A stretch of 64,000 nucleotides of DNA from Myxococcales bacterium (GTDB taxonomy: Bacteria > Myxococcota_A > Polyangia > Polyangiales > Houyiibacteriaceae). The DNA is taken from the NCBI GenBank assembly GCA_029861865.1, contig JAOTYL010000012.1, forward strand, positions 62,001-126,000, given 5' to 3'. Under the pieces are notes generated by a model. The model saw only the letters and a list, made by a program, of their open reading frames with translations. It searched no databases and was not told the origin of the DNA. Every line of letters begins with the position of its first letter. Position 1 is the first letter of the stretch. Position numbers and translations under genes: made by a program. Shown piece after piece: positions 18,497-27,798 of this stretch.

Positions 18497-18931
18497 ATGA
18501 CTCAGGAACAAGCCAAGCCTCCATTCCCGCCCTTCACCTTGGAAACGGCAAAAGCCAAGGTGCAGGCTGCGCAGGACGCCTGGAACACTCGGGACCCGCA
18601 CCGTGTGGCGCTTGCCTACACGGTCGGCTCTCAATGGCGCAATCGGTCCGAGTTTATCGATGGCCGCGAAGCGATTCGGCAGTTCTTGAAGCGAAAATGG
18701 GAACAGGAGCTCGACTATCGCCTCGAGAAGGAGCTCTGGTGCCATGACGGGAACCGCATTGCCGTCACGTTTCGCTACGAATGGCACGATGACGCGGGAC
18801 GATGGGTCCGGTCTTACGGAAACGAGCTGTGGGAATTTGCGGACAATGGTTTGATGCGGAGGCGAATCGCGAGCATCAACGACATCGCGATCCAAGAAAG
18901 AGAACGTCAGTTTCGTTGGCCGCGCACTTGA
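18497..18931 (+). CDS. DUF1348 / NTF2-like protein
   Basis: A 144-residue protein of the DUF1348 family (NTF2-like, SnoaL-type cone fold). ATG 18497 is preceded by [24 protein letters not shown] and the stretch [23 protein letters not shown] are hallmark sequences of the family, and the end ([16 protein letters not shown]) is also typical. Members are small cytosolic proteins without a proven common reaction. It is divergent from the PAS activator with about 95 bases between and could share its regulation, though nothing proves this. Confidence 0.85.
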   Translation: MTQEQAKPPFPPFTLETAKAKVQAAQDAWNTRDPHRVALAYTVGSQWRNRSEFIDGREAIRQFLKRKWEQELDYRLEKELWCHDGNRIAVTFRYEWHDDAGRWVRSYGNELWEFADNGLMRRRIASINDIAIQERERQFRWPRT

Positions 18932-18937
18932 CTCCGT

Positions 18938-20071
18938 TCAAAATGCGTTGACGCCGAGGCCTGCCATCATAGCGAAGTAGGGATTGTCGACCATCCAGTT
19001 AGCCGGGAACGCGTACCCGACGCGCGCATAGACCTGCCAGATCCCCCAACGAAGGTCGGTAGTGATCGCCACGCCGCCGATCCCGCCAAACTGTTTGAGA
19101 TCGCCGACCCGGAAGGGGTCGTTCACCGTGCCACCGGAGATCAAAAGCCCGAGCTCTTGTGGCTTGTTCTTCTTCACGCGAACGTTGCCGCTCACCTGCG
19201 CGACGAACAGGCGCTCGGAAAGGATCGCCGACCACGGCAGGCCGGGCACCACGACCACGTAAGGGTTCATGCCTGCCACGCGCATGCGAGTGATGTCATC
19301 TTGGCCTTCGCCCCAGTTGGCGGTGTCCCCGAGCTCGAGGCGAAAGCGATCGCCAAAACGCCACCCCGCCTTGAGCCATTGGTTGATCGTCAAGATCCCT
19401 TTGGACGGGTCGTTGCGCCCGTCGGGGAGGCCCCAGGGGGTGATGTTCGAGCGCACATCGACCCCGATCCACGCGCCGACTGCAACCCCTTCGATCCGCG
19501 GGAACAAGCGGTCGGCGCCCCACTCCTCGGAGGGCGAAGTCACATTCCAATAGATGTAGCCGAGTCGTGGCTCGAACACCCAGCTGTTCCTGGGGAGCAG
19601 ATACGTCGGGTCGGTGTTGTTGCTCCCGAAGAACCAGTAGCGGACGTTGGTCAGGAGCTCGAGCGTGTGGTGGTCGCCAGCGTGCCACTGAATTTTGGGC
19701 AAGAGCACCACGTAGCTTGCGTTGAAGCCGAGCCCATCGACGCGCTTGCCCTGCTGGTAGTAGTAACGAAGCAACCCAGCGAAAATGAACTCTGCCCGCA
19801 ACGCCACCGAAAACTCGAAGTTCTTGCCGAACGATAGACGATCGAGCCCGACCTCGACGGTGTCGGTGTTGTAGTAGAGGCGAAGGTCCGCATCGCGGGC
19901 AATGTCCGCCCGCGTTGCTTGGAACAGAACCCACCCAAACCCGACGACCTCGGGCGCTAGCCCAAAGTCACCTCCACCTGCGACTTGCCCATGCCACTTC
20001 GTGTCGGCGTCGGCCTGGGCAACCGAAGATGCAAACATTACGGCGCAACAAAGGACCACGATGGTTCGCAT
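18938..20071 (-). CDS. predicted outer-membrane beta-barrel protein
   Basis: A 377-residue protein with a cleavable signal peptide (first 20 residues, ending AQA) and a mature part of alternating-polarity strands rich in Gly, Tyr and Trp. The C-terminus ends in aromatic Phe (AGLGVNAF), as outer-membrane barrels do. Segments such as LLRYYYQQGKRVDGLGFNASYVV and LRWGIWQVYARVGYAF read as transmembrane strands. I do not recognise a named family; a transport or structural role at the outer membrane is inferred. Convergent with the DUF1348 gene, six bases apart. Confidence 0.7.
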   Translation of the reverse strand: MRTIVVLCCAVMFASSVAQADADTKWHGQVAGGGDFGLAPEVVGFGWVLFQATRADIARDADLRLYYNTDTVEVGLDRLSFGKNFEFSVALRAEFIFAGLLRYYYQQGKRVDGLGFNASYVVLLPKIQWHAGDHHTLELLTNVRYWFFGSNNTDPTYLLPRNSWVFEPRLGYIYWNVTSPSEEWGADRLFPRIEGVAVGAWIGVDVRSNITPWGLPDGRNDPSKGILTINQWLKAGWRFGDRFRLELGDTANWGEGQDDITRMRVAGMNPYVVVVPGLPWSAILSERLFVAQVSGNVRVKKNKPQELGLLISGGTVNDPFRVGDLKQFGGIGGVAITTDLRWGIWQVYARVGYAFPANWMVDNPYFAMMAGLGVNAF

Positions 20072-20189
20072 CGGACGAGGATATCACGGACGAAGTTCAC
20101 GCAATACGTGATCGAGTGCCCACACTCCGCCCCGTCAGGAGCGAACGGCACGGTAGCCTCTCCTCGGACCGAGCAGTAGTATTGCTCTG

Positions 20190-20516
20190 ATGCCGGACCA
20201 CTCCGAGATGGAAGTACTGGTCGCCGCGCGTGATTGGAAGCTCGCGAGCCACGGTGTTGCGCTGGCCACAGTGGTCAAGACCTGGGGTTCCTCTCCGCGA
20301 CCCGCCGGGAGCCACCTCGCGGTTCGGGATGACGGCTTCTTCTTAGGGTCGGTCTCCGGGGGTTGTGTCGAAAGCGCTGTCGTTGAGGAGGCCCTCGACG
20401 TCATGAAGTCGGGGCATTGCAAGGTTTTGGAGTTCGGCGTCACCAACGAGCGAGCATGGGAGGTGGGCCTGGCCTGCGGGGGCACCGTCCGCATCTTCGT
20501 GGAGCCTTTGCAATGA
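20190..20516 (+). CDS. XdhC/CoxI family protein, N-terminal domain only
   Basis: A 108-residue protein equal to the XdhC_CoxI Pfam domain standing alone. ALATVVKTWGSSPRPAGSHLAV and GSVSGGCVESAVVEEAL are the family's conserved blocks. XdhC-type proteins bind molybdenum cofactor and help sulfurate or insert it into xanthine dehydrogenase-family enzymes, including CO dehydrogenase. It overlaps by four bases with the gene for the C-terminal Rossmann half, so the usual single chain is split in two here. It lies on the plus strand, converging on coxF. Confidence 0.85.
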   Translation: MPDHSEMEVLVAARDWKLASHGVALATVVKTWGSSPRPAGSHLAVRDDGFFLGSVSGGCVESAVVEEALDVMKSGHCKVLEFGVTNERAWEVGLACGGTVRIFVEPLQ

Positions 20517-21193
20517 AGACCGGGACTCTCGAGAAGGTGCTGGCCGATGTCGAAGCCAAGAGACCCATCGTATTGGCGACCGATCTCGAAACCGGCGAGC
20601 AGCGTCTGCTCCGCCGGGGTAATGGTGACTCCGAATTCGAACGCGCCAATGTCGAACGAGCTTTGCGAGTGGATACTTGCATCACCACAGACGCTGAAGG
20701 GGCTCCGCAGGTCTTCTACCAACCCTTCAACCCACCGCTTCGCATGATCTTGGTCGGCGCCGTGCACATCGCCCAACCGCTATCGGCGATGGCTACGCTC
20801 ACCGGTTACGAAGTCACCATCGTCGATCCCCGCGAGTCGTTTGCGGCGACCGAGCGCTTCCCGGGCGTTGCCTTGAACCTCGAATGGCCCGACGAGGCTT
20901 TGGAGGCACTCTCGTTGGATGAGCGCTGCGCCGTGGTCACGCTCACCCACGACCCAAAGCTCGACGACCCGGCCCTTCAAGTCGCGCTTCGGAGCGACGC
21001 CTTCTTCATCGGCTGCCTCGGAAGCAAGAAAACCCACGCTTCACGTCTACGCCGGCTCGAAAAGGCTGGGTTCTCCGAGTCTGAGCTCGCCCGCATCAAA
21101 GGCCCGGTCGGCCTCCCGATCGGCTCCCGCTCCCCCGCAGAGATCGCCGTCTCCGTCCTAGCCCAGGTCACCGAAACCCTTCGAAAGCCATAA
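20513..21193 (+). CDS. XdhC C-terminal Rossmann-domain protein
   Basis: A 226-residue protein; ATG 20513 overlaps the stop of the upstream gene. The first 80 residues carry a short partial CoxI-like part (RPIVLATDLETGEQRLL). Then the XdhC_C Rossmann domain begins with MILVGAVHIAQPLSAMATLTGYEVTIVDPR, includes VVTLTHDPKLDDPAL and FFIGCLGSKKTH, and ends with GLPIGSRSPAEIAVSVLAQVTE. These are typical of full XdhC. Role: maturation of the molybdenum cofactor for CO dehydrogenase, with the coxI-like partner. Convergent with coxF, which is a second full-length XdhC. Confidence 0.87.
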   Translation: MKTGTLEKVLADVEAKRPIVLATDLETGEQRLLRRGNGDSEFERANVERALRVDTCITTDAEGAPQVFYQPFNPPLRMILVGAVHIAQPLSAMATLTGYEVTIVDPRESFAATERFPGVALNLEWPDEALEALSLDERCAVVTLTHDPKLDDPALQVALRSDAFFIGCLGSKKTHASRLRRLEKAGFSESELARIKGPVGLPIGSRSPAEIAVSVLAQVTETLRKP

Positions 21194-21254
21194 AGGGGAC
21201 AGTCCCCTTTTTCGAAGGGTTAACCGATGCAAGAAGGGGACTGCCCTCTTTTAC
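21191..21254. terminator. bidirectional hairpins between convergent xdhC genes
   Basis: AAAGGGGA-CAG-TCCCCTTT with following T residues forms an eight-pair hairpin at about 21192-21212. An inverted imperfect copy (GAAGGGGACTGCCCTCTTTT) stands at 21233-21252. The position between two convergent genes and the T/A runs suit terminators for both. The same GGGGACAGTCCCC palindrome is known to me as a common dispersed intergenic motif in related genomes, so a repeat element is also possible. Confidence 0.6.
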
Positions 21255-22114
21255 TCGTCGTGGCAGCAGGAGCTTTGGGCTTCGGTGCCGGTCGCTGTTG
21301 CCTCTTGTTGGGGTGCCTTCGAAGGGCGCTCGGTCGTCACTGCGATCGATTCGCGCTGCGCGGTGATCGCGGCGATGATGCTGACGGCGATCTCTTCTGG
21401 GGTTTTGGCACCGATGTCGATCCCCGCGGGGCCATCCACGCGACTCCACGCCTCACGAGACACGCCCCGGCGCTCCATGGATCCGTGAAGAGAAGAGAAA
21501 CGCTTCGGGCTCGCGACGACGCCGAGGTAAGCCGGAGCAAGCTCGACAGCCTTGGCGATCGCGTCTTCGTCGAACACCCCGTGGGTCGCGACGACGATGG
21601 CGGCTTCGTCCGAACGTCTGAGCTCGACCTCATCGAGGGAAGTGAGCACAGTCGCGCCTTCGAGCGGAGGGCGCTCAGTCATGTCGACCACCGTGACCAT
21701 GTAGCCCACCGCGACGCCGAGCTCGACAAGCGCTTGGGCGACCGGCGAGTTGCCGAACACCACCAACTCTCGCTTCGCCCGATGTGGCTCGAGGTAGATC
21801 TCGAGCTCACCGCCGCTGTAGCAAGTCATGGGGACGACGACGAGGCCCTCCCGGTCGTTGGGAAGGCCTTGATCGGGCGTGATCTGAACAACGCGACAGG
21901 CGCCATCCGAGAGCGCAAGCTCGGCTTCCTTCTTGATGGTCGGCTCTGCACAGCTTCCACCGATCCATCCGTGCACTACTCCCTCCTCGGTGACCACGGC
22001 CTTGTCGCCTGGCTTTGCGGAGGTGGGTGCGACCGCGCGGATAACCGTCGCCAAGACATAGCCCTCGCCCTTGGCCTCGAGCTCCTTCGCCGTCCGATAC
22101 CAGCGGTCCATCAT
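21251..22114 (-). CDS. coxF: XdhC family CO-dehydrogenase maturation factor (CoxF-like)
   Basis: A full-length 287-residue XdhC protein, the last gene of the cox operon, 20 bases after coxL. The N-terminal CoxI domain shows GYVLATVIRAVAPTSAKPGDKAVV and GWIGGSCAEPTIKKEA; the Rossmann domain shows RELVVFGNSPVAQALVELGV and ends with GIDIGAKTPEEIAVSIIAAI. A tail of about 30 residues ends in CCHDE, a possible metal or cofactor ligand. In Oligotropha, CoxF is needed to complete the Cu/Mo active site. Mature function here is inferred from that. Confidence 0.85.
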   Translation of the reverse strand: MMDRWYRTAKELEAKGEGYVLATVIRAVAPTSAKPGDKAVVTEEGVVHGWIGGSCAEPTIKKEAELALSDGACRVVQITPDQGLPNDREGLVVVPMTCYSGGELEIYLEPHRAKRELVVFGNSPVAQALVELGVAVGYMVTVVDMTERPPLEGATVLTSLDEVELRRSDEAAIVVATHGVFDEDAIAKAVELAPAYLGVVASPKRFSSLHGSMERRGVSREAWSRVDGPAGIDIGAKTPEEIAVSIIAAITAQRESIAVTTERPSKAPQQEATATGTEAQSSCCHDE

Positions 22115-22134
22115 TCCATTCTAGTGACGCGGGC

Positions 22135-24570
22135 TCAGTCTGTAACCCCATTATCCCGAAGCAATTTCCATACTTTCGGCGGGGTGATGGGGATGTCGAT
22201 GTGCCGGACGCCCAAATGCCAGAGGGCATCAACCACCGCGTTCGCAATGGCAGGTGGGGCGCCCACGGTCGGTGATTCTCCGACGCCTTTGGCGCCGATC
22301 GGATGGTGAGGAGACGGGGTGATGGTCTTACCGAGCTCCCACTTGGGCGACTCCACCGCGGTCGGCACGAGATAGTCGGCCAGGGTGCCGGTTAGGTTCT
22401 GACCATTCTCGTCGTAGACGATCTCCTCGTACAAAGCTGGGGCGAGTCCCATGGTGAGGCCGCCGTGAATCTGACCTTCGACGATCATCGGGTTGATGAT
22501 GTGCCCGCAGTCGTCGACCGCCACGAAGCGACGGATCGCAACCTCGCCGGTGCCTTTGTCGATGTCGACGACGCAGATGTAGCTGCCGAACGGGAACGTC
22601 AGATTGGGCGGGTCGTAGTAGTCGACCGCTTCGAGGCCGGCCTCCATCCCCTGCGGATGATTCGTGTACGCGGCAAATGCGATCTCTTGAATCGTCTTCG
22701 CCTGGTCGGGCGATCCCTTCACTTGAAAACGATCGATGCTCCACTCGAGGTCGTCTTCCCCGACTTCGAGCAAATGTGCGGCGATCTTCTTGGCTTTGGC
22801 CTTGATCTTCCGCGACGCCATCACTGCGGCGGCACCTGCCGTGGGAGTAGAGCGGCTCGCGTAGGTGCCGAGACCGTAGGGCGCGGTGTCGGTGTCGCCC
22901 TCTTCCACTTCGATGTCGTCGGAAGGAAGGCCGAGCTCTTCTGCGATGATTTGAGCATACGTCGTCTCGTGGCCCTGACCCTGAGACTTCGTCCCGAAGC
23001 GCGCCATCGCCTTGCCCGTCGGATGGATTCGAATTTCGGCAGAGTCGAACATCTTGATGCCCAAGATGTCATAGTCTTTCGAGGGACCCGCGCCGACCAC
23101 CTCGGTGAAGCTCGAGATGCCGATACCCATCAGTTCGCCGTTGGCGCGCTTTTGCTTTTGCTCTTCGCGAAGCGCGCGGTAGTCGATCATGTCCATCGCC
23201 TTCTTCAAGGCCGCTTCATAGTTCCCGCTGTCGTATTCCCAACCGGTTGGCGACTTATAGGGGAACTGGTCCGGACGAATGAAGTTTTTGAGCCGGTAGT
23301 CTGCTGGGTCTTCGCCGAGCTCGTGCGCCATGATGTCTGTCATGCGCTCGATCATGTGAACCGCCTCGGTGACCCGGAACGAGCAACGGTAGGCGACGCC
23401 CCCGGGCGGCTTTGTCGTATAGACGCCATCGACTTCGACGTGGGCTGCCTTCATGTCGTACGACCCTGTGCAAATGCTGTAGAGCCCCGCCGGGAACTTC
23501 GACGGGTTGGCGGCGGCGTCCGCGGCGCCGCAGTCGGACAAGGTCTTCACGCGGAGCCCCGTGATCTTGCCGTTCTTATCCGCGGCCATTTCAGCCTCGA
23601 TGTGATAGTCGCGCGCAAAGCTGTCAGCCTGGAGGTTCTCGCTTCGGTCCTCGATCCACTTCACCGGCTTGCCGGTCACCAAGCTGGCCACCGCACAGAT
23701 CACGTATCCTGGATAGACAGGCACCTTGCCGCCGAAGCCTCCACCGATATCCGGAGATATGATCTGAATCTTATGCTCCGGTAGGCCGCTCACGAGCGCA
23801 AAGACGGTTCGGTGGGCGTGCGGTGCCTGAGAGGTCATGTAGATTTGCATGTGCGACCGCGCTTTGTTGTAGTTCGCGACCATGCCGCAGGTCTCGATTG
23901 ACGAGACGTGAATGCGCGGGATGTAGAGCTTTTCTTTGACCACCGTGGCGGCGTCTTTGAAGACCGCATCGGTCGCTGCTTTGTCCCCCGCTTCCCAGTG
24001 CCAGATGTGATTGGTCTTCTTTTCTTTGTCGTCCCGAACGATGACGTTGTCGTTCATAGCCTCGAAAGGGTCGACGACCGCGTCGAGTGGCTCGTAGTCG
24101 ACGTACACCTGCTCGATCGCATCAGCTGCGACGTAACGACTCGTCGCGATCACCGCGCAAACTTCTTGCGCGTAGTAGACGACCTTGTCGATCGGCAACA
24201 CCATCTGCGTGTCCGACATCAGAGTCGGCATCCAGTGGAGATCACCGGCCGCCTTGAGGTCTTCACCTGTGATGACCGCAAGAACACCATCCATCTCGAG
24301 CGCCGCGCTGGCATCGATACTGTTGATCTTCGCATGGGCATACGGGCTTCGAACGATGTCCATGTAGAGCATCCCGGGAAGCTTCACGTCGTCGACGTAG
24401 TTGCCCTTGCCCTGAATGAAGCGCGGATCCTCTTTGCGCTTCTTGCGGTGACCCATCCCGCAGATCTTTTCGGGAGTCTTGATCTGAACTTCGTCAGTCG
24501 TGGGAACCTTCGCGGAAACGCCCGCTTTTTGCTCGCTGTGGTGCTCTTTGCGATCGTCGAGCTGAGGCAT
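22135..24570 (-). CDS. coxL: aerobic CO dehydrogenase large subunit, form I
   Basis: An 811-residue molybdenum subunit, oxidising CO with water to CO2 plus electrons. The form I signature AYRCSFR is at 393-399, with Cys396 equivalent to the Cu-bearing Cys388 of Oligotropha; form II enzymes carry AYRGAGR instead. ISPDIGGGFGGKV, MGTKSQGQGHETTYAQ-type sequence (here FGTKSQGQGHETTYAQ) and GAKGVGESP with the catalytic Glu are intact. The start ATG 24570 overlaps the coxS stop (TGATG); a GTG one codon earlier is possible. It is flanked by coxM, coxS, coxG, coxE and xdhC-type genes. This is a true CO dehydrogenase rather than a xanthine or aldehyde oxidase. Confidence 0.96.
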   Translation of the reverse strand: MPQLDDRKEHHSEQKAGVSAKVPTTDEVQIKTPEKICGMGHRKKRKEDPRFIQGKGNYVDDVKLPGMLYMDIVRSPYAHAKINSIDASAALEMDGVLAVITGEDLKAAGDLHWMPTLMSDTQMVLPIDKVVYYAQEVCAVIATSRYVAADAIEQVYVDYEPLDAVVDPFEAMNDNVIVRDDKEKKTNHIWHWEAGDKAATDAVFKDAATVVKEKLYIPRIHVSSIETCGMVANYNKARSHMQIYMTSQAPHAHRTVFALVSGLPEHKIQIISPDIGGGFGGKVPVYPGYVICAVASLVTGKPVKWIEDRSENLQADSFARDYHIEAEMAADKNGKITGLRVKTLSDCGAADAAANPSKFPAGLYSICTGSYDMKAAHVEVDGVYTTKPPGGVAYRCSFRVTEAVHMIERMTDIMAHELGEDPADYRLKNFIRPDQFPYKSPTGWEYDSGNYEAALKKAMDMIDYRALREEQKQKRANGELMGIGISSFTEVVGAGPSKDYDILGIKMFDSAEIRIHPTGKAMARFGTKSQGQGHETTYAQIIAEELGLPSDDIEVEEGDTDTAPYGLGTYASRSTPTAGAAAVMASRKIKAKAKKIAAHLLEVGEDDLEWSIDRFQVKGSPDQAKTIQEIAFAAYTNHPQGMEAGLEAVDYYDPPNLTFPFGSYICVVDIDKGTGEVAIRRFVAVDDCGHIINPMIVEGQIHGGLTMGLAPALYEEIVYDENGQNLTGTLADYLVPTAVESPKWELGKTITPSPHHPIGAKGVGESPTVGAPPAIANAVVDALWHLGVRHIDIPITPPKVWKLLRDNGVTD

Positions 24571-25061
24571 CACTCACCTCCCGCGTTGGCGGCTTCAAGT
24601 TTTTCGGCTGCAAATTGTATGGCCTCGACGATCTTGTTGTAGCCGGTGCATCGACACAGGTTTCCCGAGATCCCGTGGCGAATCTCGTCCTCGGTCGGGT
24701 TGGGGTTTTCGGCCAAGAAACCCTTGGCGCTCATGATCATCCCCGGCGTGCAATACCCACATTGAAGGCCATGTTTCTCCCAGAATCCTTCTTGGAGGGG
24801 ATGAAGCTCTCCGCCCGCCGCCAAGCTCTCGATCGTCTCGATTTCGGCGCCGTCCGCCTGCACCGCAAACATGGTGCAGCTCTTGATCGGTTTCCCGCAG
24901 ATGAGCACCGTGCAAGCGCCGCAGCTCGTGGTGTCGCATCCGATATGGGTACCAGTGAGCGACAAGTCTTCTCGGATGAAGTGTACGAGAAGCGTCCGCG
25001 CCTCGACCGAGCGAGTCACCTTCTCGCCGTTGATGGTCAAAGTTACTTCGTGCTCGCTCAT
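24570..25061 (-). CDS. coxS: aerobic CO dehydrogenase small (2Fe-2S) subunit
   Basis: A 163-residue iron-sulfur subunit. ATG 25061 overlaps the coxM stop; the longer open frame to 25175 is in-frame read-through inside coxM. The plant-type 2Fe-2S motif [13 protein letters not shown] with a downstream Cys (KSCTMFAVQ) and the second cluster [11 protein letters not shown] with NLCRCTGY are all present. It takes electrons from the Mo site in CoxL and passes them to the FAD of CoxM. Translationally coupled on both sides (coxM and coxL). Confidence 0.95.
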   Translation of the reverse strand: MSEHEVTLTINGEKVTRSVEARTLLVHFIREDLSLTGTHIGCDTTSCGACTVLICGKPIKSCTMFAVQADGAEIETIESLAAGGELHPLQEGFWEKHGLQCGYCTPGMIMSAKGFLAENPNPTEDEIRHGISGNLCRCTGYNKIVEAIQFAAEKLEAANAGGE

Positions 25062-25933
25062 CACTTGCCTCCCTTGGCCCGCGCCACGGCCCGCTGAATG
25101 GAGCGTTTCACCATGACCCGGGTGATGTCGCGCTTGTAATCGACGCCGCCTCGCAGGTCCGGCGACGGATCGCATTCGGCTGCAGCGGCCTTGCCCGCGG
25201 CTTCGACGACCACATCGCTGATCGACTTGCCGACCAACTCGGCTTCCGCGCCCTTGGCTCGCATGGGTACGGCGCTCACGTTCGTCAAACCGATTCGTGC
25301 CTCGGCAACCTTGTCTCCATCGAGTCGCACCTGAACCGCCGCAGCCGAGATCGCGTAGTCGCCCACCTTGCGTTCGAGCTTCGTGTAAGCGCCCCCACTC
25401 TTGGCAGCCGGCTTTGGAATCCGAATCTCGGTGAGAATCTCGTCGTCGGCCATCGCGTTTTCGAATAGACCAGTGAAGAAATCATCGATGGCGATGGTCC
25501 GTTCACCCTTCGGCCCCTTGGCTACCACTGTCGCGTTGTATGCCAACATCGTCGCAGGGTGGTCGTTCGCCGGGTCGGCATGCGCAATGTTCCCTCCCAC
25601 GGTTGCTTGGTTTCGCACCAAGGGATCCGCGATCACCACTGCCGTGTCGTGCAGCAAGGGATACGAGCTCTTGACGATCGATGAGTCCTCGAGCGAGTGC
25701 TCTCGCGTCATGGCTCCAATGGCGAGATGGTCACCTCGCTCCTCGACATAACGAAGGTCGTTCAAGCGATTGATGTCGATCAGAATCGCCGGCATGGCGA
25801 GCCTAAACCGCATCGCTGGAATGAGACTCTGTCCGCCGGCGAGGATCTTCGCGTCGCCCGCATGCTGTTTGAGCAGGGACAATGCTTCGTCCAACGACCG
25901 CGGAGAATGATAGTCAAACGCTCCTGGTATCAC
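25061..25933 (-). CDS. coxM: aerobic CO dehydrogenase medium (FAD) subunit
   Basis: A 290-residue flavoprotein subunit. A GTG start at 25933 is preceded by AGGAGA about eight bases away and gives [18 protein letters not shown], the usual CoxM beginning. FAD-binding motifs [15 protein letters not shown] at about 32-46 and [21 protein letters not shown] at about 112-132 are intact. It hands electrons to the respiratory chain. In transcription order it precedes coxS and coxL, the classic M-S-L order. The gap to coxG is 30 bases. Confidence 0.95.
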   Translation of the reverse strand: MIPGAFDYHSPRSLDEALSLLKQHAGDAKILAGGQSLIPAMRFRLAMPAILIDINRLNDLRYVEERGDHLAIGAMTREHSLEDSSIVKSSYPLLHDTAVVIADPLVRNQATVGGNIAHADPANDHPATMLAYNATVVAKGPKGERTIAIDDFFTGLFENAMADDEILTEIRIPKPAAKSGGAYTKLERKVGDYAISAAAVQVRLDGDKVAEARIGLTNVSAVPMRAKGAEAELVGKSISDVVVEAAGKAAAAECDPSPDLRGGVDYKRDITRVMVKRSIQRAVARAKGGK

Positions 25934-25963
25934 AGGTCTTCTCCTGACAAGCGGTGATTCTGG

Positions 25964-26572
25964 TTAACGAAGTAGAAGGTATATCACCACGCCCACGCCG
26001 ACTAGAGCCAATACGACGAGCGCGACGCGTACCGGGGGTGGAATCAGATCTTTGGCGACTTCCTTGGCCACTTTGGTCGCGAATTGGGTTTGGCTCGCCT
26101 TGATGACCTCGGCGACTTCGCCCTCGGCAACGTTCGCGCGTGCCTTTACGTTGGCGTTCAAACCTTCGAGGCTCTCTTTAATGATGGCCTTCGCAGAGGC
26201 GTCGATCAGACGCTGTCCGACGCTGGCGATCCGGCCTCCGACTTGGGCGTCAGCGTCGTACTCCATTTTGGTTTCGTCGCCCTCGGGGGTGAGTTTGACG
26301 GCAGCAGTGGCTTTCACGAATCCAGGCGCGCCGCGGCCGTCGACCTTCATCGTGTACCCCCTTTCCTCTTCGACATCGCTCAGGTTCACTTTTCCATGGA
26401 ATAAGCCCTGCACGGGCCCGACTTTGATGTTGAGGTCGCCGACGTAGGTGTCATCGACCAACTCCAACTTCTCGCACCCAGGCATGACGGCAGCGAGGAC
26501 GACCGGATCGAGCAGCGCGTTCCAGACGTCGGCGATCGGAGCTTCGAACTTATAGTCTCCTGCTAGCTTCAC
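25964..26572 (-). CDS. coxG: CoxG, CO-dehydrogenase membrane-anchoring SRPBCC protein
   Basis: A 202-residue protein: an SRPBCC (START-like) domain over about residues 1-145 beginning MKLAGDYKFEAPIADVWNALLDP, an Ala/Lys/Glu-rich amphipathic linker, and a C-terminal membrane helix (VRVALVVLALVGVGVVIYLLLR region). CoxG recruits CO dehydrogenase to the membrane in Oligotropha and is thought to carry quinone in other aerobic CO oxidisers. The start is GTG 26572 with AGGGAGG five bases before it. It overlaps the coxE 3' end by 23 bases. Confidence 0.92.
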   Translation of the reverse strand: MKLAGDYKFEAPIADVWNALLDPVVLAAVMPGCEKLELVDDTYVGDLNIKVGPVQGLFHGKVNLSDVEEERGYTMKVDGRGAPGFVKATAAVKLTPEGDETKMEYDADAQVGGRIASVGQRLIDASAKAIIKESLEGLNANVKARANVAEGEVAEVIKASQTQFATKVAKEVAKDLIPPPVRVALVVLALVGVGVVIYLLLR

Positions 26573-27710
26573 TCGAACCTCCCTTTCGCTTCGGCAACCG
26601 GGCTAGATGATCTCTGAGCTGCCGAAGTGACTCGAAATCGTGAATCGGTAAGAAATCATCGACATAGGGCAGAACGGCCGCCATGCCACGAACTCTAGGC
26701 TGGTACCGGCGCTGTCCCAGCCGCGGATTGAGCCAGATCAACCGGTAGCAGCTGCGTTGAAGCGCCTGTGCCTCGCGCCTCAAGTGCTCGACGTCACCGG
26801 TCTCGCATCCATCCGAAATCACGATCACGACGGCGCCTCGGCGAAGCACTTTCTGCCCCCACAACCGCCGGAACGTATGCAGGCTTTCGGCGATCCGAGT
26901 GCCCCCGGAGAAGTCGAGCACTTGCTGTGAGACGTCATCGAGGGAGGCGTCGACGTCGCTGAGCCGCAACGCATCGGTAACTCGAGTCAGGCGAGTGCCG
27001 AATACGAACGCCTCGGTATCGTCGAGCTGCTGGCTGACGCCGTGAAAGAACTGAAGCACGATTCGACTGTAGAGCTCCATCGAGCCGCTGATGTCGGCGA
27101 TCAAGACGAGGGGGCGCGTCTTTTCCTTCCGACGCTTTCGCGGAAGCTCGACGATCGTGCCTCCGCGCCTCGCCGCCCGCCGGAGAGCCTCGCGGTGGTC
27201 GAGCAGGCGGCCACGATCGCTCTTCATGAGACGGTGCGTTCGGCGTCGGCTGAAATCCCACTGGATCCCCGCCATCGCTCGACGAATCGCACGGAGCTCG
27301 TCGTCGGTGAGCTTCGAAAAGTCCTTCCGCCGAAGCCACTCGACCTCGGTAGCGGTTTCGGTTCGATCGGTGATCTCGATCTCTTTGTTTTGTCGCGCAG
27401 CTTTTTCGGCCATGAACGAGACGAGGCTTGGACGCTGAAAGTCTTCCGGGCGATGGCGTGGGGCCTGCGGTGTTTTCTGGGGTTCAGCCACATCACGCCG
27501 TCGCTCCCAGTATCGAGCAAAAGCGCGATCGAACACTGCGAGGTACTCGTGCCGGTTCATCAAGGTAGCCCGCGCCGCGTTGTACACTTCCTCACGGCTC
27601 AAAGGCTGGATCCAGGTGAACGACTCGCCGAAGCTCACGCTCTGGTCGACTCCGATCGGCAAACCCAGGCCCCGGAGCTCTTGAACGAACTCGACGACTC
27701 GCCACTGCAT
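26550..27710 (-). CDS. coxE: CoxE, VWA-domain CO-dehydrogenase maturation protein
   Basis: A 386-residue protein with an N-terminal CoxE region (MQWRVVEFVQELRGLGLPIG) and a C-terminal von Willebrand A domain whose MIDAS motif is DISGSME, followed by FVFGTRLTR and VIVISDGCETGD. CoxE works with the AAA+ protein CoxD to build the Cu-S-Mo centre of CoxL. The ATG at 27710 is preferred over a GTG at 27728, since family members start near MxWR. First gene of the minus-strand cox operon visible here; coxD is separated from it by an opposite-strand amidohydrolase. Confidence 0.92.
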   Translation of the reverse strand: MQWRVVEFVQELRGLGLPIGVDQSVSFGESFTWIQPLSREEVYNAARATLMNRHEYLAVFDRAFARYWERRRDVAEPQKTPQAPRHRPEDFQRPSLVSFMAEKAARQNKEIEITDRTETATEVEWLRRKDFSKLTDDELRAIRRAMAGIQWDFSRRRTHRLMKSDRGRLLDHREALRRAARRGGTIVELPRKRRKEKTRPLVLIADISGSMELYSRIVLQFFHGVSQQLDDTEAFVFGTRLTRVTDALRLSDVDASLDDVSQQVLDFSGGTRIAESLHTFRRLWGQKVLRRGAVVIVISDGCETGDVEHLRREAQALQRSCYRLIWLNPRLGQRRYQPRVRGMAAVLPYVDDFLPIHDFESLRQLRDHLARLPKRKGGSSEASRRL

Positions 27711-27798
27711 GGGGGGAGCGCCCGGCACGAAGGGAGAGCCTAACCTCTTTCATCAGTGGTTCCTAGGATGGCCGAGCCGTGCGAGTATCGGTGCTCCC

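Noticed and set aside
22465-23784. 439-residue plus-strand open frame inside coxL
   Set aside because: Antisense to the well-conserved CoxL; composition-driven shadow.
22135-24573. Xanthine or aldehyde oxidase identity for the large subunit
   Set aside because: The AYRCSFR active-site motif and neighbouring coxM/S/G/E/D genes fix it as form I CO dehydrogenase.
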